DNA of 64,000 nt from Lachnospiraceae bacterium (GTDB lineage Bacteria; Bacillota; Clostridia; Lachnospirales; Lachnospiraceae): contig SVFM01000011.1 in assembly GCA_015056865.1 (NCBI GenBank), positions 20,991-84,990 of the forward strand, in the 5' to 3' direction. Of this stretch, positions 45,701-54,695 are shown piece by piece (the first letter of the stretch is position 1; each line of letters starts with the position of its first letter). Position numbers and translations under genes: made by a program. The notes under the pieces were generated by a model. The model did no database searches and was not told the origin of the DNA. It worked only from the letters and a program-made list of their open reading frames with translations.

Positions 45701-46528
45701 ATCCATCAGGCATACAAATTTATCGCTTCTGCCTGCAAAGATCTCTGCCCTGGTGTCCAGATAGTTCTGATATGTCTTTTCCAGAGGTGCACGATAATAG
45801 CCCTCACCAAACTCCACATCTGTCAGTTCCGTAGAGAAAGTGGTATGACGGCAATGGTCAGACCAGTAGGTGTCAAGCACCCGGATCTCCGTCATGGTAG
45901 GCTCTCTGTGCTCTTCGTTCTTGTAATAATTCTGAATATGCAGAAAATCCTTAAAGGTCATGGCAAGGCCCAGAGAATCGTACAATTTCTTAAACTCTGC
46001 CTCCCCCATATCCTGAAAACCATCCAAAATTGCCACATCAGCCGGTTCTTCAAACTCTGTCACCAGGGTGGCAGGTTTCACCAGATCTGTCTCTCTGGAA
46101 TCCACAGGATTGATACAATAGGCCTTGATCTTATCAAACTCCTCGTCCGAAATCTGACCGGCGATCACATAGGTAACCGCTGTCTTAATAATAGGCTCCT
46201 CATCTTCTTTCAAAAACTTCACACACTGTACCGCGGAATCCGCTCTCTGGTCAAACTGTCCGGGCAGATACTCCACACTGAAAATCCTCTCATCCTTACC
46301 GATCTCGATGGTCTCCAGGTACAGATCATCCACAGGTGGCTCAGAAAACACAGTTTTGCAGGCCTTTTCAAAAACCTCATCGGAAATATTCTCCACATCA
46401 TAGCGGATGAACTCTCTGACACCGGTAATACCGATACCCAGATAATTCTTCACTTCCTCCTGAAGTTCCTTTGCCTTTACCGCAAAAGGTGCCTTCTTCT
46501 CCACATAAATTCGTTTAACGCTTTCCAT
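42728..46528 (-). CDS. purL: Phosphoribosylformylglycinamidine synthase (single chain)
   Basis: 1266 residues, the fused large form. Converts FGAR to FGAM with ATP and glutamine in purine synthesis. The synthetase part carries NETHNHPTEIEPFGGAATCLGG, TGRDGCGGATGSSK and NDFGAGGVSVAIGELAAG. The glutaminase domain has FPGTNCEYD, GGFSAGDEPDG, the nucleophile in LGICNGFQAL, and PASHGEGRF. The gene is far from purEMND. It starts 36 bp after the TetR stop with GGAGG, so it may be co-transcribed with that regulator. Confidence 0.97.
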   Translation of the reverse strand: MESVKRIYVEKKAPFAVKAKELQEEVKNYLGIGITGVREFIRYDVENISDEVFEKACKTVFSEPPVDDLYLETIEIGKDERIFSVEYLPGQFDQRADSAVQCVKFLKEDEEPIIKTAVTYVIAGQISDEEFDKIKAYCINPVDSRETDLVKPATLVTEFEEPADVAILDGFQDMGEAEFKKLYDSLGLAMTFKDFLHIQNYYKNEEHREPTMTEIRVLDTYWSDHCRHTTFSTELTDVEFGEGYYRAPLEKTYQNYLDTRAEIFAGRSDKFVCLMDLALMAMRKLKKEGKLQDMEESEEINACSVVVPVEMECENGEKVTEEWLVFFKNETHNHPTEIEPFGGAATCLGGAIRDPLSGRGYVYQAMRVTGAADPTVPVADTLKGKLSQKKLVRGAASGYSSYGNQIGLATGLVKEIYHPDYVAKRMEIGAVMGAAPRNCVVRGTSDPGDIIILLGGRTGRDGCGGATGSSKVHTEESIETCGAEVQKGNAPTERKIQRLFRRGEVSKLIKKCNDFGAGGVSVAIGELAAGLQVDLDKVPKKYAGLDGTELAISESQERMAVVVDPKDVDTFLAYAHEENLEAVPVAVVTEDPRLVLNWRGKDIVNISRAFLDTNGAHQETTVKVDIPEEKENYLKKIAVPAVEEAVKEGDKKKAWMALMGDLNVCSQKGLVEMFDASIGAGSVFMPYGGKYQLTETQAMVAKLPVLKGKTDTVTMMSYGFDPYLSSWSPYHGAVYAVTESLAKIVANGGDFSKVRFTFQEYFRRMTADPSRWSQPFAALLGAYDAQMGYGLPSIGGKDSMSGTFNEIDVPPTLVSFAVDVAKAGEIVSPELKKAGNVLVRFEIEKDSYDIPVYEKVMALYDQIHELIVKGVIVSAYALDAKGAAAALSKMAFGNKLGIKLQDDLTMAELFGQGLGDLVAEVDAAKLAQLEASGVAYRTYGCVTEEAVIVWGDVKICLEEALAAWKKPLEKVFPTIAVKGADPVASDCYKADSIYVCKNKVAKPTVFIPVFPGTNCEYDSTKAFERAGANVVTKVFRNMTAEDIRQSVDEFEKAIGQAQIIMFPGGFSAGDEPDGSAKFFATAFQNAKMKEAVMKLLNERDGLALGICNGFQALIKLGLVPYGEIVGQKEDSPTLTFNTINRHISKMVYTKVVSNKSPWLQKAVLGETYCTPASHGEGRFVAPKEWIDKLFANGQVATQYADINGNVSMDEEWNINGSYAAIEGITSPDGRCFGKMAHVERRGASVAVNIYGEQDLKIFESGVEYFK

Positions 46529-46564
46529 CCTTAACCTCCATATTATGCATTCTAGCCTTATTTT

Positions 46565-47149
46565 TTACTCGTCAATACCGAGGCCCTGTAAAATATACAT
46601 CAGTTCCTCATCTACTGTCTTTGCTGTGATACCGATGGTCTGAGCTGCAATTTTCAGCCCCTCCAGCACAAACATGACATTTCTGGCGGTAGCTCTGCAA
46701 TCCTCGCAGAAGAACTCACCGTTCTCTACCCCGGTCTCGATCAGCTTTTCCAAGATCTTCACAGCTGAATCAAACTTTTTTTTCAAAACACTGTCCTTAT
46801 TTGCCATCTCTCCCGAAAAACAAAATTCGTAGGTTGCGATCGTCAGATTGTCTTTCTTACCCAGAAGCTCCTTTTTCTGTTCCTTCAAAAACAACATCAA
46901 AATATCAGATGCAGTTGCATCCTCTGCAATATTGTCTGAAAAAACATCGTCCGTTTCCTGCGTCTCCAACTGCAGCACTTCCAAAAAAATCTCTTCTGTA
47001 CTGCCAAAATACAGATACAAACCTCCCCGGCTGATCTGGCAGGCCTCCACAATATCCTTCATGGTTACATTCTTGTACCCTTTTTCCATGAAGACCTTTT
47101 TGGCCGTTTCCAATATGTATCTTCTCTTTTGCAATGACTTTTCGCCCAT
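46565..47149 (-). CDS. TetR-family transcriptional regulator
   Basis: 194 residues from the ATG at 47149, with TAGGAG seven bases upstream. The N-terminal HTH is ILETAKKVFMEKGYKNVTMK, then IVEACQISRGGLYLYFGS. The ligand domain (about 60-194) has no recognisable specificity. A promoter lies just upstream and no gene is divergent from it, so its target may be itself and purL. Ligand unknown. Confidence 0.93.
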   Translation of the reverse strand: MGEKSLQKRRYILETAKKVFMEKGYKNVTMKDIVEACQISRGGLYLYFGSTEEIFLEVLQLETQETDDVFSDNIAEDATASDILMLFLKEQKKELLGKKDNLTIATYEFCFSGEMANKDSVLKKKFDSAVKILEKLIETGVENGEFFCEDCRATARNVMFVLEGLKIAAQTIGITAKTVDEELMYILQGLGIDE

Positions 47150-47193
47150 ACTTCTACTCCTATACCTTCGAAAAGTGACACTCATGTAGTTTT

Positions 47194-47221
47194 ATTGTAA
47201 CACAAAATTCCAAAAAGTAAA
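47194..47221 (-). promoter_or_regulatory. Promoter of the TetR gene
   Basis: Minus-strand TTTACT (47216-47221) and TACAAT (47194-47199) with 16 bp spacing; about 45 bp before the start. Confidence 0.6.
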
Positions 47222-47308
47222 TCTTTTCTGCTGTCATTTTGTAGACATTTCTCTAAAAATGCTGTAGAATAAAATGACTTTAGCATTATTAAATTAATTT
47301 CCCTAAAA

Positions 47309-47347
47309 AACCAAAGACCTCGCTTGCGGCGGGGCCTTTGGTTTTTT
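47309..47347 (-). terminator. Intrinsic terminator of the carD-like gene
   Basis: AACCAAAG and CTTTGGTT arms with G/C-rich inner pairs, and T's on both strands. It lies just after the CarD-like stop. Confidence 0.85.
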
Positions 47348-47349
47348 CT

Positions 47350-47868
47350 CTAAACAGAACCTATCTTTGATCCTTCAATTTTTTCTGCAATATACTGTTC
47401 CATATCCTTCACAGGAACATCCAAGGGAATCGATAACTCCGAATACAACTGCTCTCTGGCAATTCTCAGGTACCTCTCATCTGTGGCTGTGATCTTTTTT
47501 CCTTCTTTCAACCTTTTTATCCTGCGCATGTACAAGGTCTTGATAATGCGCACCAGTTCCCTGCAGTCACAGCTCCTGACACATTCCTTATATTTTTCCT
47601 CCCGCACCTTGTCATTGTCTATCCACAGTTCAGAAATATCTGCCATCTCATTGATCAGTGAAAGTGCCTCATCTTTCGAAAGTATCCTTCTCATGATCGT
47701 CTTTTTATTATCTACAGACACAAAAATCCTGCTGCCGCTCTGATGATATGGCTGCAAAACATAATAAAGTGCTCCATCCGACATGCCATCCAAATGCATA
47801 GGCGCGATATCAGCAACTATACACACTCCCTTGGTACCATAAATAATATACTCGCCGACTTCAAACAT
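47350..47868 (-). CDS. CarD-family transcription regulator
   Basis: 172 residues. The N-terminal Tudor-like RNAP-interacting domain begins MFEVGEYIIYGTKGVCIVADI and includes YYVLQPYHQSGSRIFVSVDN. The helical C-terminal DNA-binding part has CDCRELVRIIKTLYMRRI and ATDERYLRIAREQLYSELS, all fitting the CarD/CdnL family. It modulates open-complex formation at promoters. A promoter and terminator flank it, so it is a single-gene unit. Confidence 0.93.
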   Translation of the reverse strand: MFEVGEYIIYGTKGVCIVADIAPMHLDGMSDGALYYVLQPYHQSGSRIFVSVDNKKTIMRRILSKDEALSLINEMADISELWIDNDKVREEKYKECVRSCDCRELVRIIKTLYMRRIKRLKEGKKITATDERYLRIAREQLYSELSIPLDVPVKDMEQYIAEKIEGSKIGSV

Positions 47869-47902
47869 TTCTACTTCCCTTTCTCAACGATTATTATTTA
47901 TA

Positions 47903-47932
47903 ATATTACCATATTTCCCACTTTTTTGTCAG
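47903..47932 (-). promoter_or_regulatory. Promoter of the carD-like gene
   Basis: Minus-strand CTGACA (47927-47932) and TAATAT (47903-47908) with 18 bp spacing. Confidence 0.55.
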
Positions 47933-48026
47933 TGATTTTAATCATTTCCTTTTATTTTTGTGAAAAAACACAATATACATCTGTTGTTTTTTTGTGCACT
48001 TTTCAGCAGGGTGAAGCTTAATTTGA

Positions 48027-49199
48027 TTATTCCGGCACCGCCAGATCTCCATCGATCAATATTCCTTTGTAGATCGAATAGGCATGGTGGATCTCATGAT
48101 TCCCTGAGACAGGTTCCTCGTATCGCACGCCAACAGTATCTCCTACCCGGATGTCAAAACACTCCATACAACGTTTCATTCGGATATCGTCGGTAAAGAC
48201 CTTATATACCAAACCGTCTTTCGGGTCAAAACACAAGGGGGTATCGTCGATCAAAACATAGCCATCGCCAATCTCGGTCAAGGTGCCGGCAATCGAAAGT
48301 GCGTAGGGTACAAATTCTGACTCTGTGCAGTTACTCTGTGCGTAGTCAATGATCTCTTCAGCTTTCTCCCGGCCGATGAAGTAAGTATAACTATAGTCGA
48401 AGATGTTTGTAGCAAAATAGCCATCCTCAGAAATATAGACCACACGCTTGAACACACCCAAGGGATCAGAGGTTGCAGTAAAGGACAGGTAGTTTCGCTC
48501 CCTTCTGTCAAAGGAATCTGTCTCACTGTATAACTTGGCATCGCGGCACCCGGAAAGGATCTGCCAAATATATGCATCATCCTCCAATGTAAAATATCCT
48601 TTACTCTTATAACCTTCGTATTTGGTAAAATGACTGAATCTCAGATTTTGGGACAAGCCATACAGATCCAGCACCTGGCCAAAGGTTTCCGGCTTTGCTT
48701 TTTCATCCACATCATAAACATAATAGCCTTGCTCATTCCCTACAGCAATCATCTTCTCCTCAGACACGTGGCTGATCCTGTAAACTTCAAAGGTCTCTGT
48801 GTAGGATTTTTGAGTATAAGAATCTACTCCTTCGGCCTGACATGCTCCAAGCGAATCTCCAAGATAGGATCTATCCACAGTTCTCAAAGACTTTATATGG
48901 AACTCCTTTCCACCAAATTCGATAACAGGAAATTTCTCTCCATTGGTCTTATATTCCCAAGGCCATTCAACATCCATTTCCATACTGGATAGCTGATACT
49001 TATATCTTCCCTGACTAATTTTATCTCCCAAAAGAGATGGCAGCACGGCAGCACCTGTTATCAACAGCACTGCAAAGCAAGCAGCAAAGGATCCCCATTT
49101 GATCCATGGATTCTTCTTTTTCTTCTTGGACTCAACAGCACCAGATATAAGATCATCATCAATATGCCCCATGGCATTTACAATTCTCGGTATTTTCAT
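48027..49199 (-). CDS. Membrane-anchored anti-sigma-like protein
   Basis: 390 residues. A short cytoplasmic N-terminus (MGHIDDDLISGAV), a polybasic stretch, and one membrane helix near residues 37-56 (GSFAACFAVLLITGAAV) are followed by a large extracellular domain with no family I recognise. The layout and the four-base overlap with the sigma gene (ATGA) suggest it controls that sigma factor. The short N-terminus resembles those of other Lachnospiraceae sigma partners. Its signal is unknown; I could not find a zinc HCC motif. Confidence 0.72.
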   Translation of the reverse strand: MKIPRIVNAMGHIDDDLISGAVESKKKKKNPWIKWGSFAACFAVLLITGAAVLPSLLGDKISQGRYKYQLSSMEMDVEWPWEYKTNGEKFPVIEFGGKEFHIKSLRTVDRSYLGDSLGACQAEGVDSYTQKSYTETFEVYRISHVSEEKMIAVGNEQGYYVYDVDEKAKPETFGQVLDLYGLSQNLRFSHFTKYEGYKSKGYFTLEDDAYIWQILSGCRDAKLYSETDSFDRRERNYLSFTATSDPLGVFKRVVYISEDGYFATNIFDYSYTYFIGREKAEEIIDYAQSNCTESEFVPYALSIAGTLTEIGDGYVLIDDTPLCFDPKDGLVYKVFTDDIRMKRCMECFDIRVGDTVGVRYEEPVSGNHEIHHAYSIYKGILIDGDLAVPE

Positions 49200-49750
49200 A
49201 TTTCAACGCCCTCCTTCATTAGATAAACTTTCAGTTTGTTTCGAGTGCTGAACAACATGTTTTTCACCTTACTTTCCGTAAAGGAATAACGCCCTGCAAT
49301 TTCCCCGATAGAATCAAAAAAGTAATACTTGCGGATGAAAACGTTTCTTGCATCTTCTTTTTGATCCCGGAGAAACTTACTGATCAGTTTCCCCAGATCC
49401 TCATCGCTGACATTGGGCGCAAACCGCTGATCCGGCAATATCGCCTCCAACTCTTCCAGAGATAGGAGCACCGCCTGAGATCGTTTCTCTCGCTTCAGAT
49501 ATTCCAATCTTTTTAATGACAAATTTCTTGCAACTTTACAAATAAAAGCCATAAAATTATTCGGTCTTGTGGGCGGGATTGCATTCCAAACTCCCACATA
49601 AGTATCATTGACACATTCCTCGGAATCCTCACGATTGTTTAGGATCTTATAGCTGATACTGTGGCAGAGCTTACCGTACTTTGCATCCGTTTCTATGATT
49701 GCCTGTTCATCTCTTGCAAAGTAAAGTTCTATAATCCTCAGATCATCCAT
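49196..49750 (-). CDS. ECF-type sigma-70 family RNA polymerase sigma factor
   Basis: 184 residues from the ATG at 49750 with AAGGAGGTG ahead. Region 2 is visible in NREDSEECVNDTYVGVWN and FMAFICKVARNLSLKRLEYL; region 4 in DSIGEIAGRYSFTESKVKNML. There is no region 3, as in ECF sigmas. It overlaps the anti-sigma-like gene. The regulon is unknown. Confidence 0.9.
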   Translation of the reverse strand: MDDLRIIELYFARDEQAIIETDAKYGKLCHSISYKILNNREDSEECVNDTYVGVWNAIPPTRPNNFMAFICKVARNLSLKRLEYLKREKRSQAVLLSLEELEAILPDQRFAPNVSDEDLGKLISKFLRDQKEDARNVFIRKYYFFDSIGEIAGRYSFTESKVKNMLFSTRNKLKVYLMKEGVEI

Positions 49751-49814
49751 GTTGTTCACCTCCTTCTATCTATTAAGTACGTTTTTTCCGGCGTTGGTCT
49801 TGAAAAATCAAAAA

Positions 49815-49839
49815 ACACCATTGAGTCCATCAATGGTGT
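49815..49839 (-). terminator. Intrinsic terminator of the tRNA-Trp gene
   Basis: ACACCATTGA/TCAATGGTGT, a 10-bp stem with a five-base loop; six T's follow on the minus strand. Confidence 0.9.
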
Positions 49840-49848
49840 CTTTAAATA

Positions 49849-49919
49849 CAGGGGAAGAGGGATTCGAACCCCCGTGAACGGTTTTGGAGACCGCAATACT
49901 GCCGCTGTATGATTCCCCT
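49849..49919 (-). tRNA. tRNA-Trp (anticodon CCA)
   Basis: Cloverleaf on the minus strand: acceptor AGGGGAA/TTCCCCT with discriminator G, anticodon stem GCGGT with loop CTCCAAA giving CCA, and T-arm GGGGGTTCGAATCCC. The 3' CCA is not encoded. 71 nt. Confidence 0.96.
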
Positions 49920-49938
49920 ATTCAAACTGCCGAAATGT

Positions 49939-49968
49939 ATTATAGCACAGAATAAAGGATATTAGCAA
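49939..49968 (-). promoter_or_regulatory. Promoter of the tRNA-Trp gene
   Basis: Minus-strand TTGCTA (49963-49968) and perfect TATAAT (49939-49944), 18 bp spacing, 19 bp before the tRNA. Confidence 0.7.
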
Positions 49969-49999
49969 GCATTATTTTTCAAATTCTAGATTTAATTTA

Positions 50000-50224
50000 T
50001 CACGCAATGCATGTCTGGGCTTTCAATATCTCTGTTGCCTTGTCTACACTTAAATTGGATTCCTTCAAAAAGTTGTAAAGGCACTCCACTTCCTGCTGTT
50101 TCTGCTCCGCCAGCAACACTTCCAGCTCTTTCTTTTCCTTTTCCACCCTGATTTCCAGAGCTCCTATCAATTCCTTTTTCTCTGCAATCTTTTCTTCTAT
50201 GGATTTCTTTACTCCGCGCGCCAT
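50000..50224 (-). CDS. Small coiled-coil protein of unknown function
   Basis: 74 residues. MARGVKKSIEEKIAEKKELI and EIRVEKEKKELEVLLAEQ form a charged coiled coil, with a helical tail (NFLKESNLSVDKATEILKAQ). ACGGAGG precedes the ATG. It is standalone, between tRNA-Trp and radA. No family recognised. Confidence 0.72.
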   Translation of the reverse strand: MARGVKKSIEEKIAEKKELIGALEIRVEKEKKELEVLLAEQKQQEVECLYNFLKESNLSVDKATEILKAQTCIA

Positions 50225-50333
50225 AATAACCTCCGTCTCTGGTCCTATAGTTTACCCGACTGTATATACACTCAGATACTATATTATATGGACAGGTTCG
50301 GAAAATTATACCAAATTTTGAAATAATGCCAGG

Positions 50334-51698
50334 TTAGATCAGGTCCACCGCATCCTGCAAGGTACGAACGCCGATGACACGGACACCTTCCACCGGCCTT
50401 AGGCTCTCCGCATTCACTTTGGGTATGATACAGGTAGTAAAGCCAAGCTTGCCTGCTTCCTGCACGCGCTGCTGTGCCATACTCACCGCTCTGACTTCCC
50501 CGGATAATCCAATCTCTCCGAACGCCATGATCTTTTCATCTACTGCCCGGTTCTTAAAACTGGATACAATGGCCAGCACCATGCCCAGATCGATTGCCGG
50601 CTCCTGAATCCGGATGCCCCCTGTGATATTCACATAGGCATCGCAATCTCCCATCTGTATTCCCAGCCGCTTCTCCAGAACCGCCATCAACAGATTGACC
50701 CTGTTAAAGTCCGTCCCGGTGGCCTGTCTGCGGGGAATCCCAAAATTAGACCTGCATACCAAAGCCTGAATCTCTATTAGTAAGGGCCTGGTGCCTTCCA
50801 TGGAGCAGGATACCACAGAACCGGCTGCATTCTCCGGCCTGCCGTTTAGCATGTATTCTGACGGGTTTTTCACTTCGATCAAGCCCTCTTCCCGCATCTC
50901 AAAAACACCAATCTCATTGGTGGAGCCAAATCGATTCTTAACCCCCCGCAGCACACGGTAGGAAGCATGCCTGTCCCCTTCAAAATAAAGAACCGTATCC
51001 ACCATATGCTCTAAGACTCTGGGCCCTGCCACGGTTCCCTCTTTGGTCACATGGCCTACTATAAAAATGGATACCCCCATGCCCTTAGCCAGCTGCAAAA
51101 GCACTCCTGTAGCTTCTCTTACCTGAGAAACACTTCCCGGTGCCGAAGAAACCATTTCGCTATACATGGTCTGGATGGAATCTATCACCACCATCTCCGG
51201 TGCCGTCCGTCGGATAGTATCCTCTATCAAATCCAGATTGGTTTCACATAAAAGTTGCATCTGCTCTGTAAAATTGCCCAAACGATCCGCACGCATCTTG
51301 ATCTGTCTCAGGGACTCCTCCCCGGAAATGTACAAAACCTTATGCCCTGCCAGTGCCAATTGTCTACAGGTCTGCAAAAGCAGGGTGGACTTACCGATTC
51401 CCGGGTCTCCTCCCACCAAAGTCAAGGAACCCGCCACGATACCACCGCCCAGCACCCGATCCAGCTCCCCAATGCCACTGCTGATCCGATCCTCATCTGC
51501 CGTAGAGATCTCCGACAAAAGTGTGGGCTTTGCACTTCCCTTCTCCTGCCTGCCCGCTGCAGCGTGTGCGGCCAAAGGATTTATCTTTTCCTCCACGAAA
51601 GTATTCCACTGCCTGCAGCCGGGACATTGCCCCAGCCACTTGGTGGATTCATATCCACATTCTTGACAAAAAAACACGGTTGTAACTTTTTTCGCCAT
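50334..51698 (-). CDS. radA: DNA repair protein RadA (Sms)
   Basis: 454 residues. An N-terminal zinc finger has FFCQECGYESTKWLGQC and PGC. The RecA-like core has GGDPGIGKST (Walker A) and the RadA-specific KNRFG. A Lon-like C-terminal domain includes GLSGEVRAVS. It promotes branch migration in recombination. It follows clpC by 3 bp, as in the clpC-radA order of Firmicutes. Confidence 0.97.
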   Translation of the reverse strand: MAKKVTTVFFCQECGYESTKWLGQCPGCRQWNTFVEEKINPLAAHAAAGRQEKGSAKPTLLSEISTADEDRISSGIGELDRVLGGGIVAGSLTLVGGDPGIGKSTLLLQTCRQLALAGHKVLYISGEESLRQIKMRADRLGNFTEQMQLLCETNLDLIEDTIRRTAPEMVVIDSIQTMYSEMVSSAPGSVSQVREATGVLLQLAKGMGVSIFIVGHVTKEGTVAGPRVLEHMVDTVLYFEGDRHASYRVLRGVKNRFGSTNEIGVFEMREEGLIEVKNPSEYMLNGRPENAAGSVVSCSMEGTRPLLIEIQALVCRSNFGIPRRQATGTDFNRVNLLMAVLEKRLGIQMGDCDAYVNITGGIRIQEPAIDLGMVLAIVSSFKNRAVDEKIMAFGEIGLSGEVRAVSMAQQRVQEAGKLGFTTCIIPKVNAESLRPVEGVRVIGVRTLQDAVDLI

Positions 51699-51701
51699 CC
51701 T

Positions 51702-54188
51702 CTACTCCTGCCCGGTACCGCCAGAGACTTCTCCGGCCTCTTCCTTCTGCTTTTTCACTGTAAATACTACTTTTCCGGCTTTGAATCCTGCTGTCACAGC
51801 ATCTCCGGTCTGTACTCTCCTATGAAGGATCTCCTCTGCCAGTGCATCCTCCACAACTGTCTGTATAGCACGCTTTAAAGGTCTGGCCCCCATTTTTTTG
51901 TCAGCATACTTTTCTACCAGATGTTCCCGAAGTGCCGGAGACAAGGTCAGTCTGATCCCCAACTGCTTCTCGCAACGCTTGGAAAGATTTCCTGCCAGCA
52001 AGCTCACGATTTCTCGCATATTGTCATGATGGAGCTGATGGAACACCATGATCTCATCTATTCTGTTGATAAATTCCGGCTTAAATATTTTTTTAACTTC
52101 CTCCATAACACCGGATTTCATCTTCTCATAATCCTTCTCCGCTGAAATTTCCGAAGCAAATCCCAGATTCTTAGGCTCCACGATCCTCTGGGCACCGGCG
52201 TTGGAGGTCATGATCAAAATCGTGTTCTTAAAGCTTACCTTGCGGCCCTTGGAATCGGTGATATGTCCGTCATCCAGCACCTGCAAAAGTATGTTGAACA
52301 CATCCGGATGGGCTTTTTCTATCTCATCGAAAAGTACCACTGAGTAGGGATTGCGGCGGACCTTCTCACTCAGCTGTCCACCCTCATCAAATCCCACATA
52401 ACCCGGAGGGGAACCGATCATCTTGGATACGGAATGTCCTTCCATGTACTCTGACATATCTACCCGGATCAATGCATTTTCCGAGCCAAACATAGCCTCT
52501 GCCAGGGCCTTGCTCAGTTCTGTCTTGCCTACACCGGTAGGTCCCAGGAACAGGAAGGAACCGATAGGTCTGCCAGGATCTTTCAGACCTACTCTTCCTC
52601 TGCGCATGGCTCTGGCCACCGCCTGTACAGCCTCCTCCTGTCCGATCACACGCTTATGCAGCACGCTCTCCAGTTTCAGCAACCGTTCGCTTTCCTTCTC
52701 AGCCAGCTTCTTTACAGGAATCTTGGTCCACACAGCTACCACTTCTGCAATCTCGTTTTCGCCAATGGTATATTCCTTTCTCTCCTTAGCCAACTGACTG
52801 CGTCTTTGTAAACGCTCAAATTTTGTGATCAGGTCATCCTGCTTTCTCTTATACTCGCCTGCCTCCCGGAACTTCTCCAGCTGCAGACACTCCTCCATGT
52901 TTTCATCCATCTCCCGAATCTGATCCAGCAGTTCCTTCTCCTTTTGAGGCATCTGCATATGCTGCAGCCTTGCCGCTGCCGCAGCCTCATCGATTAGATC
53001 AATGGCCTTATCCGGCAGATTTCTGTCATTGATGTATCTGGCAGACAAAGCAACTGCCGCCTGAATAGCCTCCGGCGTGATCTTTACTTGGTGGTGTTCC
53101 TCATATTTAGGACATACGCCCTCCAAAATACGGATCGCCTCCTCCTGAGTAGGCTCCTCCACATTGACCGGCTGAAATCTACGCTCCAGTGCCGCATCCT
53201 TCTCCACATACTTGCGATACTCTGCCACAGTGGTCGCACCGATCAGCTGGATCTCACCTCTGGCAAGGGACGGTTTTAGAATATTGGAGGCGTCAATAGC
53301 TCCCTCCGCACCGCCTGCACCGATGATCGTGTGCAGTTCGTCCAGGAACAATATCACATTCCCATCAGTGATCACCTCTTTGATGACCTTCTTGATGCGC
53401 TCCTCAAATTCACCACGGTACTTACTACCTGCCACCATGCCGGACAGATCCAAGGTCAGTACCCGCTTATCCTGTACAGTGAAAGGCACTTCTCCACTGG
53501 CAATGCGCAGTGCAAGTCCTTCTACCACCGCAGTCTTACCCACCCCCGGTTCTCCGATCAGGCAAGGATTATTTTTCGTACGCCTGCTAAGAATCTGAAT
53601 CAGACGATTGATCTCACTCTCTCGGCCGATAACAGGGTCCAGTTTCCCCTCTCTGGCAAGCAACGTCAGATCCCTGCTGTACTGGGCCAAGGTGGAAGCA
53701 CTCTTTTTGCCCCGGCCATTCTTAGCCAGATCCTCTTTGTACAAGCCTCCATCCTCTCCCATAGCAATCAACACATCCACATAGATCTTTTGCACAGATA
53801 CTCCCAAAGTGTTAAGCAAACGCACTGCCACATTTTCGCCTTCTTTGATCAGGGCCAACAAAATATGCTCCGTACCGATCTTACTCTCTTGAAATCTCTC
53901 CGCCTGGTAGGCAGCCTCCTCCAATACCCGCTGGGCCCTGGGTGAATAACTCTCCCTGTCTTTGATCAAAACGGGACTTTCCACTGCGATCAGGTCTTTG
54001 ATCATATCCATGACCTGATTTTCCTCCACCCCATTGTCAAACAGCACTTTTGCTGCCACACCTGTTTTCTCCCGCAGCAAGCCTATCAGGATATGTTCTG
54101 TACCCACATAACCCTGCCGCAAAGATTTGGCAACCTTTTCAGCCAGCAACAATGCCGCCTTTGCCTTATCTGTAAATCCTGATTGCAT
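51702..54188 (-). CDS. clpC: Clp protease ATP-binding subunit ClpC
   Basis: 828 residues. Two N-terminal Clp_N repeats ([26 protein letters not shown]), an AAA-1 domain with GEPGVGKT, an M-domain-like coiled coil ([20 protein letters not shown]), and AAA-2 with GPTGVGKT and [14 protein letters not shown]. It unfolds proteins for ClpP. In B. subtilis the operon is ctsR-mcsAB-clpC-radA; here a GntR regulator takes the place of CtsR and McsAB. Its ATG overlaps the GntR stop. Confidence 0.97.
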   Translation of the reverse strand: MQSGFTDKAKAALLLAEKVAKSLRQGYVGTEHILIGLLREKTGVAAKVLFDNGVEENQVMDMIKDLIAVESPVLIKDRESYSPRAQRVLEEAAYQAERFQESKIGTEHILLALIKEGENVAVRLLNTLGVSVQKIYVDVLIAMGEDGGLYKEDLAKNGRGKKSASTLAQYSRDLTLLAREGKLDPVIGRESEINRLIQILSRRTKNNPCLIGEPGVGKTAVVEGLALRIASGEVPFTVQDKRVLTLDLSGMVAGSKYRGEFEERIKKVIKEVITDGNVILFLDELHTIIGAGGAEGAIDASNILKPSLARGEIQLIGATTVAEYRKYVEKDAALERRFQPVNVEEPTQEEAIRILEGVCPKYEEHHQVKITPEAIQAAVALSARYINDRNLPDKAIDLIDEAAAAARLQHMQMPQKEKELLDQIREMDENMEECLQLEKFREAGEYKRKQDDLITKFERLQRRSQLAKERKEYTIGENEIAEVVAVWTKIPVKKLAEKESERLLKLESVLHKRVIGQEEAVQAVARAMRRGRVGLKDPGRPIGSFLFLGPTGVGKTELSKALAEAMFGSENALIRVDMSEYMEGHSVSKMIGSPPGYVGFDEGGQLSEKVRRNPYSVVLFDEIEKAHPDVFNILLQVLDDGHITDSKGRKVSFKNTILIMTSNAGAQRIVEPKNLGFASEISAEKDYEKMKSGVMEEVKKIFKPEFINRIDEIMVFHQLHHDNMREIVSLLAGNLSKRCEKQLGIRLTLSPALREHLVEKYADKKMGARPLKRAIQTVVEDALAEEILHRRVQTGDAVTAGFKAGKVVFTVKKQKEEAGEVSGGTGQE

Positions 54189-54568
54189 CAGTCAATTCCT
54201 CCATACTCTCCATATATTTCATCTATTAAAGCATGCACTTCTGCCCGGGAAATATTCCTGCATGTGCTCTTTGCCAGGATCACTTGCAATTCCCTGCGCA
54301 GTTCTTCTACTGCACGCAGTTTATCAATATCCAATGCCACCACGGCCCCCCTGCGCCTGTCTACCTTCAGATACCCTTCCTGCCGCAGAACAGTATATGC
54401 TTTGTTCACGGTATGCATGTTAATACCTATCTCTTCTGCCAGCTGTCTGACAGACGGCAGGGAGTCCCCTTCCCGCAGGCTGGATGTGGCTATTCCCATA
54501 ATGATCTGATTTCGCAGCTGCAGATAGATTGCTTCCTCACTGTTAAAATCAATCTCGATGATCAACAT
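54188..54568 (-). CDS. GntR-family regulator (YtrA type)
   Basis: 126 residues. The winged helix is IYLQLRNQIIMGIATSSLRE, then LPSVRQLAEEIGINMHTVNK, and the C-terminal part is a short dimerisation helix, as in the YtrA subgroup, with no large effector domain. It heads the clpC-radA operon, one base overlapping with clpC. A palindrome in its promoter suggests self-repression of the whole operon. Confidence 0.93.
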   Translation of the reverse strand: MLIIEIDFNSEEAIYLQLRNQIIMGIATSSLREGDSLPSVRQLAEEIGINMHTVNKAYTVLRQEGYLKVDRRRGAVVALDIDKLRAVEELRRELQVILAKSTCRNISRAEVHALIDEIYGEYGGID

Positions 54569-54590
54569 GTTAAAACCTCCTACCGTTTAT

Positions 54591-54609
54591 TGTTATACAT
54601 ATCATAACA
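54591..54609. promoter_or_regulatory. Candidate GntR operator TGTTAT-N7-ATAACA
   Basis: A perfect 6-bp inverted repeat with a 7-bp spacer, overlapping the -10 element of the GntR-clpC-radA promoter and 23 bp from the GntR start. Confidence 0.6.
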
Positions 54610-54628
54610 CACATAGCATTTTCGTCAA
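54601..54628 (-). promoter_or_regulatory. Promoter of the GntR-clpC-radA operon
   Basis: Minus-strand TTGACG (54623-54628) and TATGAT (54601-54606), 16 bp spacing. Confidence 0.7.
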
Positions 54629-54649
54629 GGGAGTTTATAGGAATTTAAG

Positions 54650-54685
54650 AAAAGGCCGTAAGGGCAATTGCCCATACGACCTTTT
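54650..54685 (-). terminator. Hairpin after the SH3/GQRP protein gene
   Basis: AAAGGCCGTA...GGGC pairs with GCCC...TACGACCTTT; only a TTTT follows. Confidence 0.75.
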
Positions 54686-54695
54686 GATCTTATGA

